Positions 1 to 5,937 of a stretch of 8,442 nt of DNA are shown piece by piece (positions within the stretch are counted from its first letter, which is position 1; each line of letters starts with the position of its first letter). The notes beneath the pieces are model-generated. The model did no database searches. It was not told the origin of the DNA and saw only the letters and a list, made by a program, of their open reading frames with translations. The DNA comes from a bacterium (GTDB lineage Bacteria > Planctomycetota > J058 > JACQDU01), in NCBI GenBank assembly GCA_016200955.1, contig JACQDU010000367.1, forward strand, positions 1-8,442, written 5' to 3'. Both the position numbers and the translations under genes were made by a program.

Positions 1-843
1 GGCTTCCACTCGATCCACGGACGCGCCCCGGCGGTCGCCTCGGGAGTCAAAATCTCGAACCCGGACCTCATGGTCTGGCTCGTCACGGGAGACGGAGACG
101 GCCTCTCGATCGGAGGCAATCACCTCATTCACTGCCTCCGGCGGAACATGGACCTGAAGATCCTGTTGTTCAACAACCGGATCTACGGCCTCACGAAGGG
201 CCAGTACTCGCCGACCTCCGAGCAGGGGAAGAAGACGAAGTCGACGCCGCTCGGCTCCCTCGACCGGCCGTTCATCCCGTGCTCGGTCGCGATCGGCGCC
301 GAGGCGACCTTCGTCGCCCGCACGATCGACTCGGACGCGCCTCACCTCCAGTACATCCTCAAGCGAGCCGCCGAGCACAAGGGCTCCGCGTTCGTCGAGA
401 TCTACCAGAACTGCAACGTCTTCAACGACGGCGCGTTCGATTACTTGAAGGAGCGCGAGGCGAAGGCCGAGCGCCTGATCATGCTCGAGCAAGGGAAGCC
501 GCTCGTCTACGGGAAGCAGCAGGACAAGGCCGTCAAGATGGTCCACGGCCCGAAGCTCATCTGCGGGAAGAAGGACGAAGGGGCCGGGGGGCCGGGGGGG
601 GCGGAGCCCCCCCGCGGCAGCGGCGAAGTCCTCGTCCACGACGAGCACCTCGAGGATCCGACCTACGCCTTCATGCTCTCCCGGCTCGAGTTCCCGAACG
701 ACCCCGTGCCCATGGGCGTCCTCCGCCAGGTCACGAAGCCGACCTACGACGGCCTCGTCGAGGAGCAAGGGAAGGCCTCCAAGGTCAAGGCGCCCTCGCT
801 CGAGGCCATGCTCGCCGGCCCGGAGACCTGGACGGTCAAGTAG
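1..843 (+). CDS. korB: 2-oxoacid:ferredoxin oxidoreductase, beta (ThDP) subunit, 3' part
   Basis: This subunit binds thiamine diphosphate and, with an alpha subunit, oxidatively decarboxylates a 2-oxoacid (most often 2-oxoglutarate in this subfamily) to the acyl-CoA while reducing ferredoxin in the cytoplasm. The frame is open from base 1 to the TAG at 841-843, giving 280 visible residues; the start and the N-terminal cysteine region lie outside the window. Visible family signatures are GFHSIHGRAPAVASG at the left edge, the ThDP/Mg motif GDGDGLSIGGNH followed by NNRIYGLTKGQYSPTS, and the stretch AIGAEATFVARTID. The C-terminal tail with LVHDEHLEDPTYAFMLSRL is also typical. The alpha subunit would be expected upstream, outside the window. 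Odd point: around 577-625 the protein carries a Gly/Pro-rich insertion (GAGGPGGAEPPRGSG) encoded by a perfect G/C hairpin, which family members do not normally have. 2-oxoglutarate is the likeliest substrate by subfamily, but pyruvate or another 2-oxoacid is possible. Confidence 0.93.
   Translation, partial: GFHSIHGRAPAVASGVKISNPDLMVWLVTGDGDGLSIGGNHLIHCLRRNMDLKILLFNNRIYGLTKGQYSPTSEQGKKTKSTPLGSLDRPFIPCSVAIGAEATFVARTIDSDAPHLQYILKRAAEHKGSAFVEIYQNCNVFNDGAFDYLKEREAKAERLIMLEQGKPLVYGKQQDKAVKMVHGPKLICGKKDEGAGGPGGAEPPRGSGEVLVHDEHLEDPTYAFMLSRLEFPNDPVPMGVLRQVTKPTYDGLVEEQGKASKVKAPSLEAMLAGPETWTVK
594..613. repeat. G-run/C-run inverted repeat inside korB
   Basis: Eight G residues (594-601) are followed by a short CGGAG loop and seven C residues (607-613), forming a perfect 7-bp all-GC stem with a 5-nt loop. 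Flanking GCCG and CGGC blocks could extend the stem with a bulge. It lies within the coding frame and encodes part of a Gly/Pro-rich insertion, adding residues without breaking the frame. It looks like a dispersed GC-rich palindromic element captured in a surface loop, but only one copy is visible here, so its repetitive nature is inferred. Confidence 0.6.
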
Positions 844-844
844 C

Positions 845-895
845 CTCGCGCGGTTCGCGGAGCGCGAAGCGCGGAGCGAAAACCATCCGCGCGAG
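845..895. other. Convergent intergenic spacer with nested inverted repeats
   Basis: The 104-bp spacer (844-947) separates two converging genes. It holds a perfect 6-bp stem with a GAG loop (TTCGCG at 854-859, CGCGAA at 863-868), enclosed by a perfect 9-bp inverted repeat (CTCGCGCGG at 845-853, CCGCGCGAG at 887-895). The position suits a shared transcription stop for korB and the minus-strand operon. Neither strand has a clear run of T after the stem, so this is not a canonical intrinsic terminator. In DNA this GC-rich, short inverted repeats also arise by chance. Confidence 0.3.
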
Positions 896-947
896 ACGTC
901 GAAACCACCTTTCATGGCCGAGACGCGTCGGCACCTGAGGAACCCCG

Positions 948-1787
948 TCAGCCTCGCTCACCTGGAGTCGGGAGGTAGACGGGCCGCGCGGCGATCCCGG
1001 CCTCGTGCCGCGCCGTCTTGCCCTCGCCCACGTTGAAGCTGCCGTCCGTGCGAGCCGCCTCGCGGTAGAGCGCGAAGTAAGGCGCCGGCAGGTGAGGAAC
1101 GCCGCGGACGGAGTGAAGCCCTCGCGCGCCGGCCACGCACGGGTCTCGCCTCGGTCCGCCGTCGTAGGCCAGGGCGCTGTAGTGGTCGCTCGTCCATTCG
1201 GGGCGATCTCGGCACGGGACGACACCGTAGGGGGATATCCCGTTCGGCCGGAGGTACGCGGCCCGGAAGACTCGCTCCCACTGAGCTTCGCTCACGAGCG
1301 CCCAGCGCCCCGGTCGGCCCGGGATGGGGTTCGCGCGAGCGAGCGTCTCGATGATGTCGCGCGCCTCGTCGTACCGCACGGGGGCGGTGTAGCGGAAACT
1401 CACGTCGCTCAAGTCCTCTCGACGCCAGGCGGCCTCCGCCGCCAACGTGAGCACGTCGCGCGCGACGTAGAAGGCCGAGAGGTGGACGAGGTGAAGAGGC
1501 TTCGCGTCCTCGTCGAGCTCGTCAGAGCCCATCGCGAACGGCCCCGAGGGGACGTAGCACAGCGTGATCCTCGGAGCCTCGAGGAAGATTCGCCTCGCGT
1601 CCAGGCGCGAGCATAGGTCCTCCCAGAGATCGTCGGCCCCGAGCCTCCAGGCGAGGTCGAGCGCGGCGAGCCCGCGGTCCTCGTCTCCCGCTCGCAGGAG
1701 GAGCTGGGCGTGCCGCCGCCTGAGCTCGAGGTCCGCGGGAGCGGCGATGATCTCCCGCTCGAGCGAGCGAAGCTCCTCGTCGGTCAC
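948..1787 (-). CDS. Divergent formylglycine-generating-enzyme-like (SUMF1-fold) protein
   Basis: A 279-residue protein and the last gene of the operon. The GTG start at 1787 overlaps the stop of the radical SAM gene as GTGA; the longer open frame upstream is antisense-like shadow with no homology. Residues 1-65 are helical and Leu/Ala-rich (EELRSLEREIIAAPADLELR...), resembling a TPR-like or repeat-companion segment. Residues of about 75-279 fit the FGE-sulfatase fold: YVPSGPFAMGSDELDED (compare GGxFxMGS), then SAFYVARDVLTL, WALVSEAQWERVFRAAY (compare LPTEAEWE), RPEWTSDHY (compare VWEW) and HSVRGVPHL (compare RVxRGGSW). The catalytic Cys-x4-Cys pair of true FGE, normally just after the RGGSW position, is absent: the segment reads VPHLPAPYFALYREAAR. 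A sulfatase-activating role is therefore unlikely. FGE-fold proteins also act as oxidative or tailoring enzymes (PvdO, EgtB-like), so a modifying or binding role in this pathway is inferred. No clear Shine-Dalgarno precedes the start, which suggests translation by coupling. Confidence 0.72.
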   Translation of the reverse strand: MTDEELRSLEREIIAAPADLELRRRHAQLLLRAGDEDRGLAALDLAWRLGADDLWEDLCSRLDARRIFLEAPRITLCYVPSGPFAMGSDELDEDAKPLHLVHLSAFYVARDVLTLAAEAAWRREDLSDVSFRYTAPVRYDEARDIIETLARANPIPGRPGRWALVSEAQWERVFRAAYLRPNGISPYGVVPCRDRPEWTSDHYSALAYDGGPRRDPCVAGARGLHSVRGVPHLPAPYFALYREAARTDGSFNVGEGKTARHEAGIAARPVYLPTPGERG

Positions 1788-3103
1788 GGCAGCACCAGGA
1801 GGGCGCCCTCGCGCGGCTCCCACTTGCACCAGGGGTCGCTCTCGTCGAGGTCGCCGGTCGCATGGAGGGCGCGCGCGCGGCAGCCGCCGCCGCAGTGGTC
1901 GTAATGGCGGCAGCTCCAGCACTTCTCGTTGCCCTCGAGCAAGCGGAGCCGCGTGAAGGGGCGGCCTCTCTCCCAGAGCTCGTGGAGCGTGTGCTCGCGC
2001 AACGATCCCGCGTCGAACGAAGGGCCGAGGAGAGCGCACGGGCTCACTTGCCCGGAAGGCGTCACGCTGCACACAAGGTTCCCCGCGACGCACCCGAACC
2101 TCTCGAGCACGAACGCCTTCGTCTCCTGGTGAGGGACCTCGGGCGGGTGAAAGAGAGGGATGCTCGAGCTCTCCTGGAGCCGGTCGAGCTCTCGCGCCGC
2201 CGCCTCGAAGTCGCCCTGGCTCGGGAGGAGATCGAGCCGCGAGAGCGCACGCCCGGCGGGCAAGGCCGGCCGCAAGGAGAGCGACGCCGCGCCCGCGCGC
2301 TCGCAGAGCCTCACGAGGTCTTCCAGCTTCCCCACGAGAGCGGGCGTGAACGTCGCCGTGACTCCCGTGGGACGCCTTCGCGCAAGGCGCTCGAGGCCCT
2401 CGAGCGCGCGCGCGAACGAGCCCGCGCCGCGCACGAGGTCGTTCGCTCGCGCCGAGGCCCCGTCGAGGCTCACGGAGACGCACCGGAACGGCCGCTTCGC
2501 CAGCTCGTCCGCGAGCTCCTCCGTCACGAGAGTCCCGTTCGTCGTGAGGAGGACGTTGAGCCCGAGCTCGAACGCCGGGTCGAGCGCCGGAAGCAGCTCC
2601 GGATGGAGGAGCGGCTCGCCTCCGCTCACGTGGACCTGCATGCAGCCCAGGTCGTGGAGCTCGGAGAAGAGCCGGCGCATGACTTCCGGCTCGAGCGCTC
2701 CGAGCGGCCCGGGGCCGGAGGCGGTCGAGCAATGCCCGCACGCGAGGTTGCAGCCCTGGGCCGCTCCCAGGTAGACGGTGAGCGGCGCCGAGAGCCGATC
2801 GTCCGCGGACCTGTCGGCGACGACGCGCGCCGCGAGACGCCCGCTCCCCGAGATGACTCCCTCGCGCTCGAGCGCCGCGAGGAACCCGGCCCCCGCCGGC
2901 GACGCCGGAGCGACGGGAGCCTCTCGCCTCGAGAGCAGGAAGGACGCGGCTTCGCGGTCGTACGGCACGTACTCGCACGTCTCGCGGTCGTAGACGAGGG
3001 CACCGAAGTACTCTCGCCGGAGCACATGGCGAGGGCCCGCGCCCGGGGCGCGAGGGGTGTGGTCCCACGCCGGCACGATCGCGCGCGAGGGAGCGCCGCT
3101 CAC
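1784..3103 (-). CDS. Radical SAM/SPASM peptide maturase with N-terminal PqqD-like segment
   Basis: A 439-residue radical SAM enzyme. The GTG start at 3103 overlaps the small-peptide stop as GTGA and has GAGGAGAG just upstream; an in-frame ATG at 3130 would lie inside the peptide gene and is less likely. Residues of about 25-85 (REYFGALVYDRETCEYVPYD, then FLAALEREGVIS) resemble PqqD-type RiPP recognition elements. The radical SAM core has CNLACGHC at 118-125 for the [4Fe-4S]-SAM cluster, then SGGEPLLHP at 160-168, LLTTNGTLV and CVSVSLDGAS. The C-terminal SPASM domain has cysteines at 338, 345, 356, 395, 398, 404, 408 and 426 (CWSC, CGGGCRARA), enough for two auxiliary Fe-S clusters. Family knowledge: such enzymes (PqqE, streptide and cyclophane maturases) form C-C, C-O or thioether links on ribosomal peptides. 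Lying directly after a 70-residue peptide gene, its inferred substrate is that peptide. The reaction type cannot be told from sequence. Confidence 0.88.
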   Translation of the reverse strand: MSGAPSRAIVPAWDHTPRAPGAGPRHVLRREYFGALVYDRETCEYVPYDREAASFLLSRREAPVAPASPAGAGFLAALEREGVISGSGRLAARVVADRSADDRLSAPLTVYLGAAQGCNLACGHCSTASGPGPLGALEPEVMRRLFSELHDLGCMQVHVSGGEPLLHPELLPALDPAFELGLNVLLTTNGTLVTEELADELAKRPFRCVSVSLDGASARANDLVRGAGSFARALEGLERLARRRPTGVTATFTPALVGKLEDLVRLCERAGAASLSLRPALPAGRALSRLDLLPSQGDFEAAARELDRLQESSSIPLFHPPEVPHQETKAFVLERFGCVAGNLVCSVTPSGQVSPCALLGPSFDAGSLREHTLHELWERGRPFTRLRLLEGNEKCWSCRHYDHCGGGCRARALHATGDLDESDPWCKWEPREGALLVLP

Positions 3104-3312
3104 CGGTCTCTCCTCGGCTTGAGCGTCCATTGCACGGTCTCGCCGAAGCAGGAGCCGCTCAGCCAGATGCGCTCGACGATCTCGCTCACCTTGCGGAGAC
3201 CGCCGAGACGGCGGCGGCGTGGCGGCGCCGCGCCCGCGCTCGCCGCCTCCGCGAGCACGCGCGCGAGGCATTCTCGCTCCAGGGCGATGAGAGTCTTCCG
3301 GATCCTCGGCAT
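3100..3312 (-). CDS. Small basic protein, candidate RiPP precursor peptide
   Basis: A 70-residue ORF between the oxygenase gene and the radical SAM gene, ending in a TGA that overlaps the maturase GTG start. I do not recognise a family. The ATG at 3312 was chosen because GGAGGGGA (3317-3324) stands at ideal spacing, the strongest ribosome site in the operon and the only one not relying on a stop/start overlap; this suits a product needed in excess. The N-terminal half (residues 3-25) is a probable amphipathic helix, followed by Ala/Pro- and Arg-rich sequence (PPRRRRLGGLRK, 30-41) with a GlyGly at 37-38. The C-terminal part (about 42-70) holds IWLSGSCFGETVQWTL and ends in the basic KPRRDR. It has Cys15 and Cys55, Trp50 and Trp62, and Phe56. 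Position and size point to a leader-plus-core precursor with the core in residues of about 49-66. It could instead be a small accessory protein for the maturase. Confidence 0.62.
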   Translation of the reverse strand: MPRIRKTLIALERECLARVLAEAASAGAAPPRRRRLGGLRKVSEIVERIWLSGSCFGETVQWTLKPRRDR

Positions 3313-3316
3313 GAGC

Positions 3317-3324
3317 TCCCCTCC
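3317..3324 (-). promoter_or_regulatory. Strong Shine-Dalgarno of the small peptide gene
   Basis: On the minus strand the 17-nt gap between the oxygenase stop (3330-3332) and the peptide ATG (3310-3312) contains GGAGGGGA, with the GGAGG core about 7 nt from the start codon. It fixes the peptide start and marks the only operon junction not built as a 4-bp stop/start overlap. Confidence 0.7.
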
Positions 3325-3329
3325 GTCTT

Positions 3330-4178
3330 CTAGCACGAGCGCCGCGCGGACCGCACGTAGTCCGCGAGCGCCGAGCCCCGCGAGCGGTTGTCGACGTTCG
3401 GCGCGCCTCTCCCCGACCGCTCGTCCTCGAGGTGGACCAGGCGGAAGTCGAGGCTGAACCGCGTGCGCCCGGCGGCGTGGCGGCGCGTCTCGTGGAAGTG
3501 CGCTCCCGAGAACAGGAGGTTCTCGCCCGCGCGGCACGAGAAACCGACCGCTCGACCGGGATCGAGGGGACCTGTGGCGCCGGGATAGCGCGCTTTCTTC
3601 CCCGCCTCAAGGTCCTGCCAGCCGATCTTCAGCCCGAAGCCCTCTCGCACCCACGCGTCGTAGTCGAAGACATGGGAGTCGTTCGGCACGGCTCTCTGGA
3701 AGCAATCGGGGAAGAAGACGAACGTCTCCTCCTCCGGCAAGTCGTGGAGCGGGATCCACCATGCGATGAGCGACTGCGGGTGCGCGTACCACGTGTCGCG
3801 GTGCGGGTAATAGACCGGCGCCGCGAGCGGGTTCTCGTGCCCCCTGTGAGCGACGACGCGGAGGCGGAGCGGATCGAACGCGACCTCTCCGGGCTCGAAG
3901 CCGAGGGCGGCGACGACGCGCAGGACGAGGTCGTGGAAGCGGTCCTCGAGGTGAAGGCGCTTCCGGATCCGGCCGATCTTACGGAAGAACTCGTCGTTCG
4001 AGAGAGCGGCCTGGACCGCCCTCGGCTCCGGACCGAGCTCGTCTTCCAGGAGAGAGAGCGCGGCGGAGACGGCCTCGCTCGATGCCGGCGTGGGCGGGAG
4101 CCTCAGGATCGCTCCCTCGTAGAGCGCGCGGCGCGTCGCCTCGTTGTCATCGCGAAGAGCGTGCTCGATCGAGGTCAC
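3330..4178 (-). CDS. Fe(II)/2-oxoglutarate oxygenase, phytanoyl-CoA dioxygenase type
   Basis: A 282-residue protein. The GTG start at 4178 overlaps the methyltransferase stop as GTGA, with GAGGAGG just upstream; the stop is TAG at 3330-3332. It should use Fe(II), O2 and 2-oxoglutarate to hydroxylate, desaturate or otherwise oxidise a small molecule or peptide. The metal facial triad is visible: His126 and Asp128 in YYPHRDTWYAHP, and a distal His in GAHFHETRRHAAGRTRFSLDF (His229 more likely than His227). Arg240 (TRFS) is the probable 2-oxoglutarate carboxylate anchor. The double-stranded beta-helix strands SLIAWWIPLHDLPEEETFVF and the tail GRGAPNVDNRSRG fit a discrete subgroup of these oxygenases. 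The N-terminal 60 residues are helical and of unknown role. The neighbours (methyltransferase before, peptide and radical SAM maturase after) make it a likely tailoring enzyme. Whether it acts on the peptide or on the carrier-bound building block is unknown. Confidence 0.85.
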   Translation of the reverse strand: MTSIEHALRDDNEATRRALYEGAILRLPPTPASSEAVSAALSLLEDELGPEPRAVQAALSNDEFFRKIGRIRKRLHLEDRFHDLVLRVVAALGFEPGEVAFDPLRLRVVAHRGHENPLAAPVYYPHRDTWYAHPQSLIAWWIPLHDLPEEETFVFFPDCFQRAVPNDSHVFDYDAWVREGFGLKIGWQDLEAGKKARYPGATGPLDPGRAVGFSCRAGENLLFSGAHFHETRRHAAGRTRFSLDFRLVHLEDERSGRGAPNVDNRSRGSALADYVRSARRSC

Positions 4179-4942
4179 GCCGGCCTCCTCGCGACGGCGA
4201 TGCAGCGCGGGCTGTCGAGCTCGAGCGCCTCGCCTCGCACGCTTCCGTGCAAGGAGACGTCCTCGAAGCCCGCGCGCTCGAGCATCTCTCGCAGAGAGTG
4301 CGGCAAGTAGAGGCGCACGGAGCTCGAGCGCTCGACGCGCTCTCCTCCGGGGAGAAAGAACGTCCAGCGCTTGTCGATCACGCCCCGGGCGAGGTCGATC
4401 TTGCTCTCGCGCGAGAGGACGAGCTCTCCTTCCGTCGTCTCGCGCTTCGTCACGACGTGTTCCTGGAAGTCCCGGAGCACGCCCGCGACGTTCATGGTGT
4501 CGAGCGCGAACCGTCCACCGGGCGCGAGCGCCTCGAGCGCTCGCTCGAGCATGCGCGCGTTCGCGCGGTCGTCGGGCGCGTAGCCGAAGCTCGTCGCCCA
4601 GTTGAAGGCCGCGCCGCAACCTCGCGCGGGGACCGCCTCGAAGGCGTCTCCCTGGAAGAAAGCACAGTCGAGCGAGCGAGCCTCGGCTTCGCGGCGCGCG
4701 CGCTCGACGTAGGCCCGGGCCTGGTCCACTCCCACGACCCGCGCTCCGCGCTCGGCGAGAGCGATTCCGAGCGTCCCGATCCCCGAGCACTGGTCGAAGA
4801 CGAGATCGCCCGCGCGGATCGCGAGCCTTTCTTCCAGGAAAGCGACCGTCTGCTCGATCTCGGCCGGATCGCGATGCGCGATGAGCATCTCCAGGACGAG
4901 CTCGTCGTAGAGAGAGACCCACCAGGGCTCGTGCTCGCTCAC
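4175..4942 (-). CDS. Class I SAM-dependent methyltransferase
   Basis: A 255-residue protein. The GTG start at 4942 overlaps the NadR stop as GTGA and follows GAGGAGAGG at good spacing. It transfers a methyl group from S-adenosylmethionine to an unknown acceptor. The Rossmann signature is clear: motif I VFDQCSGIGTLGIALAERG (about residues 48-66), then acidic motif II VVGVDQARAYVERAR, a motif near QGDAFEAVP, the motif IV region AAFNWATSFGYAPDD, and motif V LEALAPGGRFALDTMN. The phrase TSFGY followed by N and LEALAPGG is common in small-molecule and peptide N- or O-methyltransferases of the Methyltransf_25 type. The C-terminal half (RWTFFLPGGERVERSSSVRLYLPHSLREMLERAGF) is the usual substrate cap. 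It is sandwiched between the NadR-like gene and the oxygenase, so it is most likely a tailoring enzyme of the same pathway. The sequence does not tell which atom is methylated. Confidence 0.88.
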   Translation of the reverse strand: MSEHEPWWVSLYDELVLEMLIAHRDPAEIEQTVAFLEERLAIRAGDLVFDQCSGIGTLGIALAERGARVVGVDQARAYVERARREAEARSLDCAFFQGDAFEAVPARGCGAAFNWATSFGYAPDDRANARMLERALEALAPGGRFALDTMNVAGVLRDFQEHVVTKRETTEGELVLSRESKIDLARGVIDKRWTFFLPGGERVERSSSVRLYLPHSLREMLERAGFEDVSLHGSVRGEALELDSPRCIAVARRPA

Positions 4943-5937
4943 TCGGGCCTCTCCTCGCGGAGAGCGTCGATCGCCTCGCGCGCGATCCGGAAGCGTTCCT
5001 CCCAGGAACCGAGCACGCGGACGAAGCGCCGGTCGTGATCGCGAAGCTCGCGCTCGCAGCGTTCGAAGAAAGCCGCGCGCTCGCGCGGGAGGTAGCGCAC
5101 CGGGTCTCCCACCCAGGGCACGTCCACGTCGAGCAAGAGAGTCAGGTCGTAGCGCCGGCGCCTCGCCTCCTCGCGGATCCAGGCGGGGCACGCGCCGAAC
5201 AGCACCTCGCTCCAGATGCACGTCATGAGCACGTCCGTGTCGCAGAAGACGAGCCCCGACGATCCGGGCACGAGAGCTTCCTCGGAGGCGATCTGCCCTC
5301 GCGCGATGCTCTCGACGTCAGCGGCGACGATCCGACCGCCCCTCTGCTCGAGGTGAGCGCGCGCGTACTCGGGCACGAAGAGCGTCCCGTAATGCTCCGC
5401 GAGCTTGCGGGCGAGCGTGCTCTTTCCCGTCGACTCCGGGCCGAACACGCACACGCGCTTCGCGTAGTGAGGGCGCACGCAGCGCGGCAAGAAGCGCCAG
5501 TGCCCGAGCGGGTCGTCGCGGATCGCCGTGCCGCTCACCGGGACCGCGGCGCGGGCGAGGTCCACGGGCACGAACGTGGCGCCGAGCACTTCCGCGAGCT
5601 TCTCTCCGTAAGCCTCCGAGGCGAAGACGAAATCGGGGAGCGACGGGAGCAGGCGAGCGAGGCTCGCGCGCCAGATCTCCCAGAACTCGGGGTGCTCGCT
5701 CGGGTCCTGCGGGTTCTCGTCGGTCAGGTGGACGACGCGGGACCACGGGAAGAGCTCGCGCATCCACCGGAAGCGGAGCTCTCCCGGGATCGGCTCCCGG
5801 GAGAGCGTCCCGACGACGACCGTGAGCTCGTCGACCCAGCGCCGCGCGAACTCCACGAGGAAGACGTGCCCCGCGTGAGGCGGGAGGAACTTCCCGAGGA
5901 CCATGCCTCTCGTCCGCGATCCGGGCTCGCGCTTCAT
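4939..5937 (-). CDS. nadR: NadR-like NMN adenylyltransferase / ribosylnicotinamide kinase
   Basis: A 332-residue bifunctional protein. The ATG at 5937 overlaps the upstream stop as ATGA; Met12 (about 5904) is an alternative start. The N-terminal nucleotidyltransferase domain (residues of about 10-150) has GKFLPPHAGH, the HxGH motif at 21-24, and SGTAIR at 135-140 (the ISGTxxR motif). The C-terminal P-loop kinase domain has FGPESTGKST (Walker A, 166-174), YARAHLEQRGG, FCDTDVLMTCIWSEV and a distal LLLDVDVPWVGDPVR segment. In E. coli NadR these domains phosphorylate nicotinamide riboside and adenylate NMN to NAD+. The repressor HTH of the enterobacterial protein (about 410 residues) is missing, so this is an enzyme only. 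A salvage enzyme coupled between an NRPS-like gene and a methyltransferase is unusual. It may boost NAD(P)H for the reductase domain, make a pyridine nucleotide that is itself a precursor, or have acquired another nucleotide-transfer substrate; these are inferences. Confidence 0.88.
   Translation of the reverse strand: MKREPGSRTRGMVLGKFLPPHAGHVFLVEFARRWVDELTVVVGTLSREPIPGELRFRWMRELFPWSRVVHLTDENPQDPSEHPEFWEIWRASLARLLPSLPDFVFASEAYGEKLAEVLGATFVPVDLARAAVPVSGTAIRDDPLGHWRFLPRCVRPHYAKRVCVFGPESTGKSTLARKLAEHYGTLFVPEYARAHLEQRGGRIVAADVESIARGQIASEEALVPGSSGLVFCDTDVLMTCIWSEVLFGACPAWIREEARRRRYDLTLLLDVDVPWVGDPVRYLPRERAAFFERCERELRDHDRRFVRVLGSWEERFRIAREAIDALREERPE

Noticed and set aside
854..868. Intrinsic terminator between the convergent genes
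   Set aside because: There is a 6-bp stem but no T-run on either strand, so it is listed only as an inverted repeat with low confidence.
836..1225. Minus-strand ORF crossing the convergent spacer
   Set aside because: Arg-rich sequence without motifs, overlapping the FGE-like gene in another frame.
1788..3068. Long minus-strand open frame that would extend the FGE-like protein to about 706 residues
   Set aside because: The added part is Arg/Ala/Pro-rich shadow sequence of the radical SAM gene in another frame, with no recognisable motif. The GTG at 1787 with GTGA overlap matches the pattern of the operon.
1862..3457. Long plus-strand open frame of 531 residues
   Set aside because: It is a low-complexity Arg/Glu/Ala-rich antisense shadow of the radical SAM, peptide and oxygenase genes. 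Long spurious frames are expected at this GC content.
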